From Phorcysia thermohydrogeniphila (GTDB lineage Bacteria; Aquificota; Aquificia; Desulfurobacteriales; Desulfurobacteriaceae): a stretch of 64,000 bases of DNA. This document shows, piece after piece, positions 21,741 through 30,089 of this stretch (within the stretch, counting starts at the first letter, position 1; each line of letters starts with the position of its first letter). The DNA is taken from contig NZ_SMFV01000001.1 in assembly GCF_004339575.1 (NCBI RefSeq), forward strand, positions 111,119 to 175,118, in the 5' to 3' direction. The position numbers and the translations under genes are program-made. The notes below the pieces were generated by a model that was not told the origin of the DNA, did no database searches, and saw only the letters and a program-made list of their open reading frames with translations.

Positions 21741-22487
21741 TCAGTACCTAAGGTTCATCAGCCTTTTAAACCCTTCAACAAGCTCCTTTTTTGTTTTGCT
21801 AAAGATTCCATTTATTCTTTTAATAGCTACCGATATACCTGAAAGTCCCTTCACTTCTTCAACTATCTCTGATTGGACTTCATTTATGGCCCTGAGCTCT
21901 TCTGAAATTGCTATTACCCTGTTTATGTCCTGAACGAGCTGATCCATCCTCCCCCTTATCCTTTCCATCGCCATGACGCTATCACGGAGGCTCTTGAGCT
22001 TTGGATCAATTTCTCTATCAAGCTCTTTTATTCCGTTTATAAAGCGAAAGGTGTCCTTTGCCATATGTCTGATTTCATTGGCAACAACGGCAAAGTTTTT
22101 TCCACTTTCGCCTGCTCTTGCAGCTTCAATTGAAGCGTTTATAGCAATGAGTTCTGTGTGGCTTGCTATGTTCTCAATGTTTTCAAGGTACTTCCTAATG
22201 CGCTCAAGGCTCTTTAAGAGCTCGTTGTATTCAGAAGATAGTTTAGCCATTTCCTCCGTTATGGGTTTGAACTCTTTGACGAAACTCTGGAGGTTTTCCG
22301 AAATAGAATTAAGGGTATCAACATCTCTTCCGATTATGGCACTGTTCCTAACGAACGTTTCTTCCACCTGTTTGACGAGCCTTTCTATTACATCTGCTGC
22401 TCTACTTATGGAAAGGGTTCCTCTCTCAATATCGGAGAGAGCTCTGGATAACTTATCAACTACTCTTTTATCAGGTCCACTCCGCAT
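21741..22487 (-). CDS. Soluble methyl-accepting chemotaxis-type signalling protein
   Basis: 248 residues, almost entirely coiled coil, with no membrane segment. The hairpin tip characteristic of chemoreceptor signalling domains is present: ELIAINASIEAARAGESGKNFAVVANEIRHMA. It lacks its own sensor domain. Its start (ATG22487, GGAG upstream) lies inside the 3' end of the ODP-like gene (28-base overlap), so the two are translationally linked. It likely couples CheA to a signal from the upstream di-iron protein. Confidence 0.88.
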   Translation of the reverse strand: MRSGPDKRVVDKLSRALSDIERGTLSISRAADVIERLVKQVEETFVRNSAIIGRDVDTLNSISENLQSFVKEFKPITEEMAKLSSEYNELLKSLERIRKYLENIENIASHTELIAINASIEAARAGESGKNFAVVANEIRHMAKDTFRFINGIKELDREIDPKLKSLRDSVMAMERIRGRMDQLVQDINRVIAISEELRAINEVQSEIVEEVKGLSGISVAIKRINGIFSKTKKELVEGFKRLMNLRY

Positions 22488-23242
22488 TTTAAGTTCTCCA
22501 AAAATTTAAAGAAGTGCTTTACGTTTTCTCCCGTGATTATTGCTCCGTGCTGGGGAAGGATGGCCTCTATCTCCAGTTTTCTGACTCTATTGAGCCAAGC
22601 TCTTAAAGCTTTATTGCTTGCCATGAGTATTCTGTGAGGTAAATAGATGTGGTCAATGTGAGACAGCCAGTCCTTTACTACTAAATACTTAAAGTTCCCT
22701 AATGCTATACCAATGTCACCTGTGAAGAGAAATTTTGAAACAGGGTCATACAGAGAAAAGTGGTTGGGAGAGTGAAGGTAGTGAGCGGGGATTACTTCTA
22801 TTGGAGTTTTGCCAACGTTCATGTGTCCGCCTTCTGAGGAAAGCGGGTACGCGCTCTTCTCTATGTCCTCTACTCCAAAGTGGGGAAGGAAGCGTATCCA
22901 GAGCTCTCCAATGGCTATTTTGGCTTTCGGACACACATCCTTCCACATTGGAAGAGAACCGCAGACGTCTGGGTCTTGGTGGCAAAAGTAGATGTACTTA
23001 ATTGCATCAAGGGATACGTACTTTGAAATCTTCTGTATGAGGTAAGAAAAGAGGTGGTATCCCCCTGGGTCAATTAATAGAGCTTCTCCGTTATCAACAA
23101 TGAGGTAGGATATAACATCCACCGATTCCCTATTTCTATCTGCTCCCCTCGTTCCAAGGTAGACAACAAAGTGGTCATGTCCCTGATAGAGAACCACGTC
23201 TTCTTCTGGATTAAGCTCCGGCGAAAGGTTGTAATGTTCCAT
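22460..23242 (-). CDS. Di-iron oxygen-sensor-like metallo-beta-lactamase-fold protein (ODP/FprA type)
   Basis: 260 residues from ATG23242 (GGAGAC upstream). Flavodiiron-type core without a flavodoxin domain: CHQDPDVCGSLP in place of HxExDH, GGHMNVG, PAHYLHSPNHFSLYDP, FTGDIG and the final LPQHGA. Stand-alone proteins of this kind include ODP of Treponema, an oxygen-binding partner of a chemoreceptor. Here too it is fused by gene overlap to a soluble chemoreceptor domain. An aerotaxis or oxygen-avoidance pair is the best reading. Confidence 0.83.
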   Translation of the reverse strand: MEHYNLSPELNPEEDVVLYQGHDHFVVYLGTRGADRNRESVDVISYLIVDNGEALLIDPGGYHLFSYLIQKISKYVSLDAIKYIYFCHQDPDVCGSLPMWKDVCPKAKIAIGELWIRFLPHFGVEDIEKSAYPLSSEGGHMNVGKTPIEVIPAHYLHSPNHFSLYDPVSKFLFTGDIGIALGNFKYLVVKDWLSHIDHIYLPHRILMASNKALRAWLNRVRKLEIEAILPQHGAIITGENVKHFFKFLENLKCGVDLIKE

Positions 23243-23311
23243 AACGTCTCCGCAAATTTGCAATTTTTTCCATTTTATCAAATATCCTTTCTTCTGCTTT
23301 CTCCTTTCCAG

Positions 23312-23317
23312 TATAAT
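23312..23317 (+). promoter_or_regulatory. -10 box for the exopolysaccharide operon
   Basis: A perfect TATAAT, leaving a leader of about 60 bases before the TTG start at 23383 (GGGAGG upstream). No clear -35 hexamer is seen, so activation by another factor is possible. Confidence 0.5.
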
Positions 23318-23382
23318 GTTCAGCGAACAGTTACACAAAGTAGAGGGGAGATAAGGCTCCTAAAGAGGGAGGTTCTTAGATC

Positions 23383-24921
23383 TTGAGACAGGTAGCCTAC
23401 AATGTAATTTTTATCCTATTCCTTCTTGGATTAGCCCTGTATCTTCCCCCGGTTTACTTTAATCCTCAGGCTAAGAAGTACCTGATAGTGGCTGGAACAA
23501 TAGCTGTTTGGCGTTACACGTGGCTTACTGTAAACGTCCTCAGGGCAATTTTTTACAAGAAAGTTTACTTTCCAAGAATAAGAAAAAAGGCTCAAGCACT
23601 CCCAAAAGAAAAACTTCCAGAGCACGCTTTTATTCTTGTTACCACCTATAGGATTCCGGAACACATCTCAGTAGAGGTATACCGGGCAGCTATCAAGGAA
23701 GTTATAAACTGCGTGAAAAATGGAATGAAAGCGACTTTAATAGCTTCTGTTGTAGAAAAAGCCGAAGAGAACTTGGTCAGGAAACTTTGGAACGTTCTTC
23801 AGCCTCCTGAAAATGCCACCTTAGTAGTTGTACGGTTTGCCGGAACTGGAAAAAGGGACGGATTGGCAGTGGCATTCAGAGCTCTCCTTAGGAAACCGGC
23901 AAAACTTCAGAAGGCCATAGTAGCTCTCGTTGATGGGGATTCTATCCTAACGGAAGGAACCATCCTAAAGTGTGCCCAACTGTTCGCCCTATATCCTAAG
24001 CTCGGGGCGGTTACTACCGACGAGGACTGCATCCTTGAGGAGAAAAACTTCACCTACACGGTTTACAAGCAGTGGTACAAACTGAGGTTTGCACAGAGGG
24101 ACATCTACATGTCCTCTGCTGCCCTATCAAGGAGGGTGCAAACTCTTACAGGCCGTATGTCTGTCTATAGGGGAGTTCTTTTCCTTGACCCAGAGTTTAC
24201 AAACACTGTCCAGTACGACTTTATAGAGCACTGGCGTATTGGATGGCTACGCTTTTTAACGGGAGACGATAAGTCAACTTGGTACTACGTCTTAAAGAAA
24301 GGATGGGAGATGCTCTACGTCCCAGACACTCTCGTCTGGACCCACGAGGACCCTCCGTCCCCTTCCTTCCTTAAAGGGGCAACGATGCTTATGGTAAGGT
24401 GGTTTGGAAATTCCCTCAGGGCAACCTACAGAGCCATGAAGATTCCTGTAGGTATCACTACTCCTTATATGTGGTACTTGGTGAGGGACCAAAGGGTAAC
24501 AATGTGGACGGGGCTCTACGGCCTACTTGCTGCTATCCTCGCAGAGATAAAATGGGGAGGGGGCGTGCTACTTGCCTATATATGGTGGATTCTCTTCACA
24601 AGGTACGCCGTTGTCCTCTTCTACGGCATACAGAGAGGTTACTACTATATGTCTTGGCCGTTTCTGCTCTACTTTAACCAGATTTACGGCTCTCTCATAA
24701 AAATTTACATTTCAAGTCACCTCTACAGACAGAAGTGGACAAGACAAAAAACAGTCCTCGCCGGTAAAGAGACAAAACTTGATAGGCTCTACGTTGTCTT
24801 TTCCTCTCACTTAGAAGCTTTTGCAAAGTTCTTGGTTTTCTTTGTCTTAACTGGTTTTTCCGTCGGTTTCTTTGACTTGGAGGACGTAGTAAACTTGGCG
24901 GAAGCCTTAGGGGGAAGGTAA
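23383..24921 (+). CDS. Alg8-like family 2 polysaccharide synthase
   Basis: 512 residues. N- and C-terminal membrane helices enclose a GT2 cytosolic domain: catalytic Asp in VALVDGDSIL, TTDEDC, and RVQTLTGRMSVYRG with TGDDKSTWYYVLKKG and the product-binding motif region. Wording around TGRMS and DDKS matches Alg8, the mannuronan polymerase subunit, better than cellulose synthase (no QxxRW; RIGWLRF is close). It heads an operon with Alg44-, AlgG-, AlgE- and AlgK-like genes, which supports the assignment. The sugar nucleotide used is unproven; no algD-like gene is in the window. Confidence 0.87.
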   Translation: MRQVAYNVIFILFLLGLALYLPPVYFNPQAKKYLIVAGTIAVWRYTWLTVNVLRAIFYKKVYFPRIRKKAQALPKEKLPEHAFILVTTYRIPEHISVEVYRAAIKEVINCVKNGMKATLIASVVEKAEENLVRKLWNVLQPPENATLVVVRFAGTGKRDGLAVAFRALLRKPAKLQKAIVALVDGDSILTEGTILKCAQLFALYPKLGAVTTDEDCILEEKNFTYTVYKQWYKLRFAQRDIYMSSAALSRRVQTLTGRMSVYRGVLFLDPEFTNTVQYDFIEHWRIGWLRFLTGDDKSTWYYVLKKGWEMLYVPDTLVWTHEDPPSPSFLKGATMLMVRWFGNSLRATYRAMKIPVGITTPYMWYLVRDQRVTMWTGLYGLLAAILAEIKWGGGVLLAYIWWILFTRYAVVLFYGIQRGYYYMSWPFLLYFNQIYGSLIKIYISSHLYRQKWTRQKTVLAGKETKLDRLYVVFSSHLEAFAKFLVFFVLTGFSVGFFDLEDVVNLAEALGGR

Positions 24922-24922
24922 G

Positions 24923-26026
24923 ATGGAAGATGCCGTTAAGGGCGGTGGCAGCAAAGTTAAATTTAAGGCGGAGCCTACAAGGCACTTTCCGAGGTACAAA
25001 ATTCCGGCTTTCGTAGAGGTGGACGGCAAGAAGTATAGGCTAAAGGACTGGTCAATAGGGGGATGTGCAATCTTTGACCTTCCGGAAGAGTACCTTGAGA
25101 AAAAGTGGGCAGTTGGAAACTTCGTGATACCTTTTGATACCTTTGATGCAGTAATCAAGGACGTTAAGTTTGAATTCTTGAGGAAAAATCCAGACGGCAC
25201 TATAGGTTGTAGGTTCGCTAACTTAAGGCCCGACCAGATTTCTCTACTGCAGGACGTAATAGAGGCTTTTCTTGAAGGGGTTATCGTTACCTTAGACGGG
25301 CTCATTAACATTATCCGCAGAGAGGACCTACGAGAGGCCTTAGAAGCTCAGAGGCCTCAAGCACCTAAGAGAGGTGGTTTGGAAGAGTTTATAAGGCGCC
25401 TCTTTATTTTATTTATGTTTTTAGCGATTATAGGCATAGGAGTTCTCTTTGTATTAAAGGCCCTGTATTCTCGGGTCTACCTTGTAAAGGCGGTTTCGGC
25501 CTTTTACGATGCTCCCCTTAAAGTTGTAAAAACACCGGTTGGAGGTTTCTTCTCGTTTAAAAGACCAGTTAAAGAGGGGGATATAGTTAAAAAGGGTCAA
25601 GTCTTGGGCTTTCTAAAAGCGCCCGGAAGGGTTTCTTTTGTTGTTCCTTCTTCCGTTACAGGGAAAGTGGTTGAGGTTCACGTTAGCGACGGGGACGCCC
25701 TTGAAGAAGGAGACCCCATAATCTCTGTGCTTCCTGAAAGTGAAAAGATTAGAGTCGTTGCCCACGTTCTACACGGGGACGTTGAAAGGTTGAAACTTGG
25801 TCAGAAAGTAAAGGTCCTTAGACCAGATGGAAAGGTGATTACAGGTAGGATAGTGGATATAGACAGGGCTTCCCCAGAGCCTCCTTCTTCAAGGGTGGTT
25901 TACGATAGGCTGGTGATAGATGTTCCACCAGAAAGTTGCACGATTGACGATATTGGTAGAGTTGTTTCTGTTGAGATAGACCTTACTCCTCAGAAATTAA
26001 AACCCATATTCAACGTTCTTCCTTAA
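24923..26026 (+). CDS. Alg44-like PilZ co-polymerase
   Basis: 367 residues. A PilZ domain (about 15-115) has both c-di-GMP motifs, RHFPR and DWSIGG. A single membrane helix follows (about 155-180), then a periplasmic HlyD-like lipoyl/barrel region (GGFFSFKRPVKEGDIVKKGQ, then VSDGDALEEGDPIISV). This is the order in Alg44, which activates Alg8 on c-di-GMP binding and links it to the periplasmic export parts. It starts two bases after the Alg8-like gene. Confidence 0.9.
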   Translation: MEDAVKGGGSKVKFKAEPTRHFPRYKIPAFVEVDGKKYRLKDWSIGGCAIFDLPEEYLEKKWAVGNFVIPFDTFDAVIKDVKFEFLRKNPDGTIGCRFANLRPDQISLLQDVIEAFLEGVIVTLDGLINIIRREDLREALEAQRPQAPKRGGLEEFIRRLFILFMFLAIIGIGVLFVLKALYSRVYLVKAVSAFYDAPLKVVKTPVGGFFSFKRPVKEGDIVKKGQVLGFLKAPGRVSFVVPSSVTGKVVEVHVSDGDALEEGDPIISVLPESEKIRVVAHVLHGDVERLKLGQKVKVLRPDGKVITGRIVDIDRASPEPPSSRVVYDRLVIDVPPESCTIDDIGRVVSVEIDLTPQKLKPIFNVLP

Positions 26027-26041
26027 CTATAGGGGGTGGGA

Positions 26042-28573
26042 GTGAAAACTGCGAGGTTGCTAACTCTTTCTCTTCTCTTTTTCTTTCTCGCTTTCTCTCA
26101 TGTTTGGGCCTCGCTGATGGACGCGGATATTTCTCCGGAGCTCCTTGAAAAGTTCTACAAGAAAAAGTTAATAGTTCCCAAGATTGAGAACCCTGAAACT
26201 GTAGTTCCTGAGAGGCTAAAGGTAGAGGAAACAGTTCCTACCTTAGAGGAGCTCCTCAAAAAGTATTCCCCGGAAAAGCTCATTGAGAGCGTTAACTTAA
26301 AGGGCAACGGCGAGAAAGTACTCTACGTCCTTCCAGTAGAGAAACTTTTCTTTCTTCCCTTTGAGGAGTACTACCTAAAGTGGCACAAAAAGGGAGTAAA
26401 AATCATAGTCCTTTCTAAAGGAAAGTTCTCCTTAGAAGAGCTGTACAGAAAGGTTGAAGACCCTTCCCTCATATCAAAAGAGGGCAAAAACGTCTACACT
26501 CTTAGAGCTCCCCTCTTTATCGGCAACAATGCAACCCTCGTAGTGAAGGACTCTACCTTGAGGCTTGCCTTTGAGCCGGGAGCTCCGATAATGTGCAGCG
26601 GGGAGCTCTACATCTTAAACTCAACGGTCCTTACTTGGGACACCAAGAACAACCGTTACCTGCCAATAGGAAAGATTGATAGGAAGAGCTACTACCTCTA
26701 CGGTGCTCAGCCTCCCCGCCCCTACATAGTAGCCGTTATGAACGGCAAGCTTAGGATAGTCTCCTCAACAATAAAGGGGCTCGGATACAGGGGACTCTTT
26801 TCCTCCTTCGGCCTTGGTGCAAACAGGTGGGAGAACAAGAAAAAGCCCTACCTCTCCCTTTTAAACTTTTTCGTTTCCTCTTTCCTCAAGGAGGAAAAGG
26901 AGAACAGCAGGGAACCAGCTGTAGTCTTAGTGGGAAATACGATAGAGAACAACTACATGGGCTACTACTCCAACGAAACCCTTGGAGCTGTAGTTCTTGG
27001 GAATGTTTTCAGGGGCAACTACCAGTACAACTTTGACCCCCACGACTGGTCAAAAGGGCTGATTGTTGGGTACAACATTTTTGAGGGAGCTCACAAAGCC
27101 CACGGAGTTGTATTTTCAAGGTTTACAGAGGGAAAGGTATTTAAGAACATCTGTGCCGGTAACCACGGTGCCGGCATTATGATGGACAGGCTCTCAAGAG
27201 CTCTCATAGAGGGAAACTTAATCCTCGGAAACGGAATAGGGGGAATCTCGCTCTTAGAGAGTGACGGAAATGAAATCCTCAATAACACTGTAATAAGGAA
27301 CAATGCTTACGGTATATACGTGCGGAACTCCCTTAACGCCTTAATTGGGGGAAACACGATACTGAGGAACGCTGGTGCAGGGATAGAGGTTTCTGTAATA
27401 GACATATCCTACCAGACCTACCGTAACCTTTACTTAGACCCCTACCACCTTGCATCCTCTGCTTGGATAGAGGAGAACGAGATAAGGGGCAACATGAGGG
27501 GAGAGGTAAAGAGCCTTTGGGGAGGAGTGGCGGTATTTAAGAACCGTTTTGCCTCTACAGACTTCGTTCCTTTCGGAGGAGACCTTAGGCTTTTAGCCAG
27601 TAAAATTCTTAAGTCCCAAGAAGAAGAACCGGTAGTAGTCCCCGGGAAGGGAAGAAAGGAGTGGATAAAGAGGGAGATACCGGACATTACTCCTTACCTT
27701 TTGCGCTTTGAGGAGAGAGCTCTAAAGCTCGGAAACAGGGAGGCAATGCTTCCGATAGGTTTCATAAAGCTAAACGAAGAGACCGGGAGCTCCCCCTGTG
27801 AAAAGTTAAAGGGTCAAGGAGTAGAGTGGATACTGAAAAGGGCGATAGAGGGTGACTCCAATGCCTTGACCTCCTTAGGCTTAATCCTTCTTACCTGTAA
27901 GAGTAGAGAACAGAGGAAAGAGGCTTTGGTTCTCCTTTCAGAGGGAGCTCTCTTAGGTAGCGCTCAGTCAAAGTACGTTCTCTTTCTCCTTCCCTTGCTT
28001 TCAGAAATTGACCAGAGGGAGATAGAAAGAGCTTTTAAGGAAGCTGTTAAAAGGGTAGAGAGCGGTTTCTTGGTGAACTGTGAACTCTGGAAGGAGGAGC
28101 TCTCTTGCTGCCCTAAGACCGTTAATCCACTCTTAAAGTCTAAGCTCCGTTCTTTCAGGAAGAGATTTCACGTATTAGGGGCTAAAAGTTGCTACGATTT
28201 CTTAAGTAAGGACATAAAGACGTTTACTAAAGAGGCCCTTGAGAACAAGCTAAAAAGGGTAAAGGGAAGAATAGAGAAAAAGAATGAGAGATTTGTAAGA
28301 TTCTTCCAGTGGGAAGAGGAGCAGCTAAGGAGAGCTACAGAAGAGTATGAAAAAAACAGCACAGAAGCCCTTACCTTTTTTGAGAGGAACAGGGAGATAA
28401 TTGAAACGTGGAATCTTGTCTTAAGAGACTCTGCCAAAAAGGATTTTGAGCTAATTAAACCTCTACTTGAGCAGAGAATCAGGGAAATAAACCTCTTCAG
28501 AACTGAGAAGATGAAGCTCAACGTAGAGAAAGAAATTAACCACTTCTGGAGGAAATACTTTGAGGGTGACTAA
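26042..28573 (+). CDS. AlgG-like C5-epimerase with C-terminal Sel1/coiled-coil extension
   Basis: 843 residues from GTG26042 (GGGGG six bases upstream; GTG26036 is the alternative). After a signal peptide and an N-terminal domain, a right-handed beta helix (about 160-520) carries the AlgG catalytic motif DPHD near residues 332-335, then HGVVFSRFTEGKV and NHGAGIMMDRLS. This identifies a mannuronan C5-epimerase type fold. Unlike Pseudomonas AlgG, about 280 residues follow, with a Sel1-like stretch (GDSNALTSLGLILL) and a long coiled coil. It may combine epimerase and scaffold roles. Confidence 0.86.
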   Translation: MKTARLLTLSLLFFFLAFSHVWASLMDADISPELLEKFYKKKLIVPKIENPETVVPERLKVEETVPTLEELLKKYSPEKLIESVNLKGNGEKVLYVLPVEKLFFLPFEEYYLKWHKKGVKIIVLSKGKFSLEELYRKVEDPSLISKEGKNVYTLRAPLFIGNNATLVVKDSTLRLAFEPGAPIMCSGELYILNSTVLTWDTKNNRYLPIGKIDRKSYYLYGAQPPRPYIVAVMNGKLRIVSSTIKGLGYRGLFSSFGLGANRWENKKKPYLSLLNFFVSSFLKEEKENSREPAVVLVGNTIENNYMGYYSNETLGAVVLGNVFRGNYQYNFDPHDWSKGLIVGYNIFEGAHKAHGVVFSRFTEGKVFKNICAGNHGAGIMMDRLSRALIEGNLILGNGIGGISLLESDGNEILNNTVIRNNAYGIYVRNSLNALIGGNTILRNAGAGIEVSVIDISYQTYRNLYLDPYHLASSAWIEENEIRGNMRGEVKSLWGGVAVFKNRFASTDFVPFGGDLRLLASKILKSQEEEPVVVPGKGRKEWIKREIPDITPYLLRFEERALKLGNREAMLPIGFIKLNEETGSSPCEKLKGQGVEWILKRAIEGDSNALTSLGLILLTCKSREQRKEALVLLSEGALLGSAQSKYVLFLLPLLSEIDQREIERAFKEAVKRVESGFLVNCELWKEELSCCPKTVNPLLKSKLRSFRKRFHVLGAKSCYDFLSKDIKTFTKEALENKLKRVKGRIEKKNERFVRFFQWEEEQLRRATEEYEKNSTEALTFFERNREIIETWNLVLRDSAKKDFELIKPLLEQRIREINLFRTEKMKLNVEKEINHFWRKYFEGD

Positions 28574-30089
28574 GTTCTTCCTGCTAATCTTTCCTCTTTT
28601 TACCCTCTGTTCTGTTGCTAAGGGTGACCCCCTTTTTGTCTGTCCCAGCCAGAGTTCAAAGGAAAAGCGCCCTCTCTCTTTCGCAAAGGACTTCCTCTCA
28701 GTAGAAGAGTTTCTAAGGAGGACAAAACCTTACAGGAAAGAAAGGATTACCGTTGAATTCAGCCCCAGACAGGAAGAAACGGTGGAGAGGGAAAAGGAAG
28801 TCGCCAGTGTAGAAAGGGAAACTAAGAAGGAGCTCCTTAAATACTACCTCTTCCTTGACGGTCTTTCAGTTGGCGGGATGGAAATTAAAGGTGGGTGTGA
28901 AAGGCGCGGGAAGGAGCTAACCGCAAAGGTAGGAGTGAGGGGGTCTTGGCCTATTCTTGAGTCGGTTAGACTCTTTGGTGACGTTTACGTAGGAACAGGC
29001 TATCAGTCCTACGAGGAAACAAGCAGGAACAAAACTTGGGGAGACGTCAGATACTTCTACCTTTTGGCCGAGCCTCCCTACTCCGGCTTCCGTGCTCTTG
29101 TTGGAAGGGTTCCTCTGGTTGAGGAAAGAGGCTTCTGGTTCTACAACTACGTTGACGGAGTTAGGCTGGAGTATAGGGACTCCATTCTAAGTGGTTTCCT
29201 CTTTGCAGGGAAGAGACTTGGCGATTCAAGGATAAGTAACACTGAGGAGAGAATAAACTTGGACGGCTACGCCTACCTCATAGGAACTCTTGACTACCAG
29301 TACTTCTACAACCACCACTTGAGGTTCTTTTTCCTGCGAGAGCAGAGGGGAGATTTTGGAAGTTCTGAAGTTTCGGTCTGGAGCGGAGTTAAGGAAAAGG
29401 AAAGTTTAAACTGGGTAGGTCTTAGGCTGAACGGTAAATTTGGAAGGAAGAGAGTTCGCTACTACTGGCTTGACGTGGCCTACATGTGGGGAAAAAGGGG
29501 GTTTGCGCAAGTGCTTGAAGAGGAGTGCACCGCCTACAAGGAGGTCCTCTCAACCTCCTACCGCAAGGTGAACGGTTTTGGAATGGAAGTTGGCGGTAAA
29601 ATGGTTATAAACAATAAAGGTGTCGGTGCAAGGGTAGCACTCGGACAGGGAAGTAATACTCCTTCAGAAGAAAGGGCCTTCTACCTTCCGAGACTTTCCA
29701 CTTCCAGAGAAAAGCTCTTTGGTAAGAACAGAGTTCGCTACTACGGAGAACTTGCAAATCCTGACCTGAATAACTTAGTAATTTTTTCCCTCTTTGGAGG
29801 CTACAGGTTTCTTCCAAAGAACTGGCTGGAGTTTAACCTATTAAAGTACCTCCGCTACGATTCCTCAGGAGGTACTTCCTTTTCCCGTTACTTTGTAGCT
29901 CCAAAGAGCGGAAGCAAGGACCTTGGCTACGAGATTGACCTGATGCTTGACGGTGAACTTACAACGGGAAAGAGCAGGTGGAGGTACCTTTTAACCGGAA
30001 GCCTCTTTGTAGCCGGAGGGGCTTTTGACGGTCAGCTTGACAGGGATAAAGTCTACGCCGTTTCTCTCCGTTTAAAGAGGTACTGGTGA
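28560..30089 (+). CDS. AlgE-like outer-membrane polysaccharide export barrel
   Basis: 509 residues. A signal peptide is followed by an Alginate_exp-type beta barrel; ALVGRVPLVEERGFWFYNYV closely follows the AlgE signature (VGRQ..REERGFWYDND), then DGVRLEY. The C-terminus ends in an aromatic strand (AVSLRLKRYW). An N-terminal insert of about 80 charged residues is extra. TTG28560 is used as start because GGAGG lies seven bases upstream. It overlaps the AlgG-like gene by 14 bases. Confidence 0.86.
   Translation: MRVTKFFLLIFPLFTLCSVAKGDPLFVCPSQSSKEKRPLSFAKDFLSVEEFLRRTKPYRKERITVEFSPRQEETVEREKEVASVERETKKELLKYYLFLDGLSVGGMEIKGGCERRGKELTAKVGVRGSWPILESVRLFGDVYVGTGYQSYEETSRNKTWGDVRYFYLLAEPPYSGFRALVGRVPLVEERGFWFYNYVDGVRLEYRDSILSGFLFAGKRLGDSRISNTEERINLDGYAYLIGTLDYQYFYNHHLRFFFLREQRGDFGSSEVSVWSGVKEKESLNWVGLRLNGKFGRKRVRYYWLDVAYMWGKRGFAQVLEEECTAYKEVLSTSYRKVNGFGMEVGGKMVINNKGVGARVALGQGSNTPSEERAFYLPRLSTSREKLFGKNRVRYYGELANPDLNNLVIFSLFGGYRFLPKNWLEFNLLKYLRYDSSGGTSFSRYFVAPKSGSKDLGYEIDLMLDGELTTGKSRWRYLLTGSLFVAGGAFDGQLDRDKVYAVSLRLKRYW

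Noticed and set aside
24292..24985. Open frames on the reverse or shifted strand inside the exopolysaccharide genes
   Set aside because: They overlap a well-supported synthase, lack ribosome-binding sites and have no plausible protein character.
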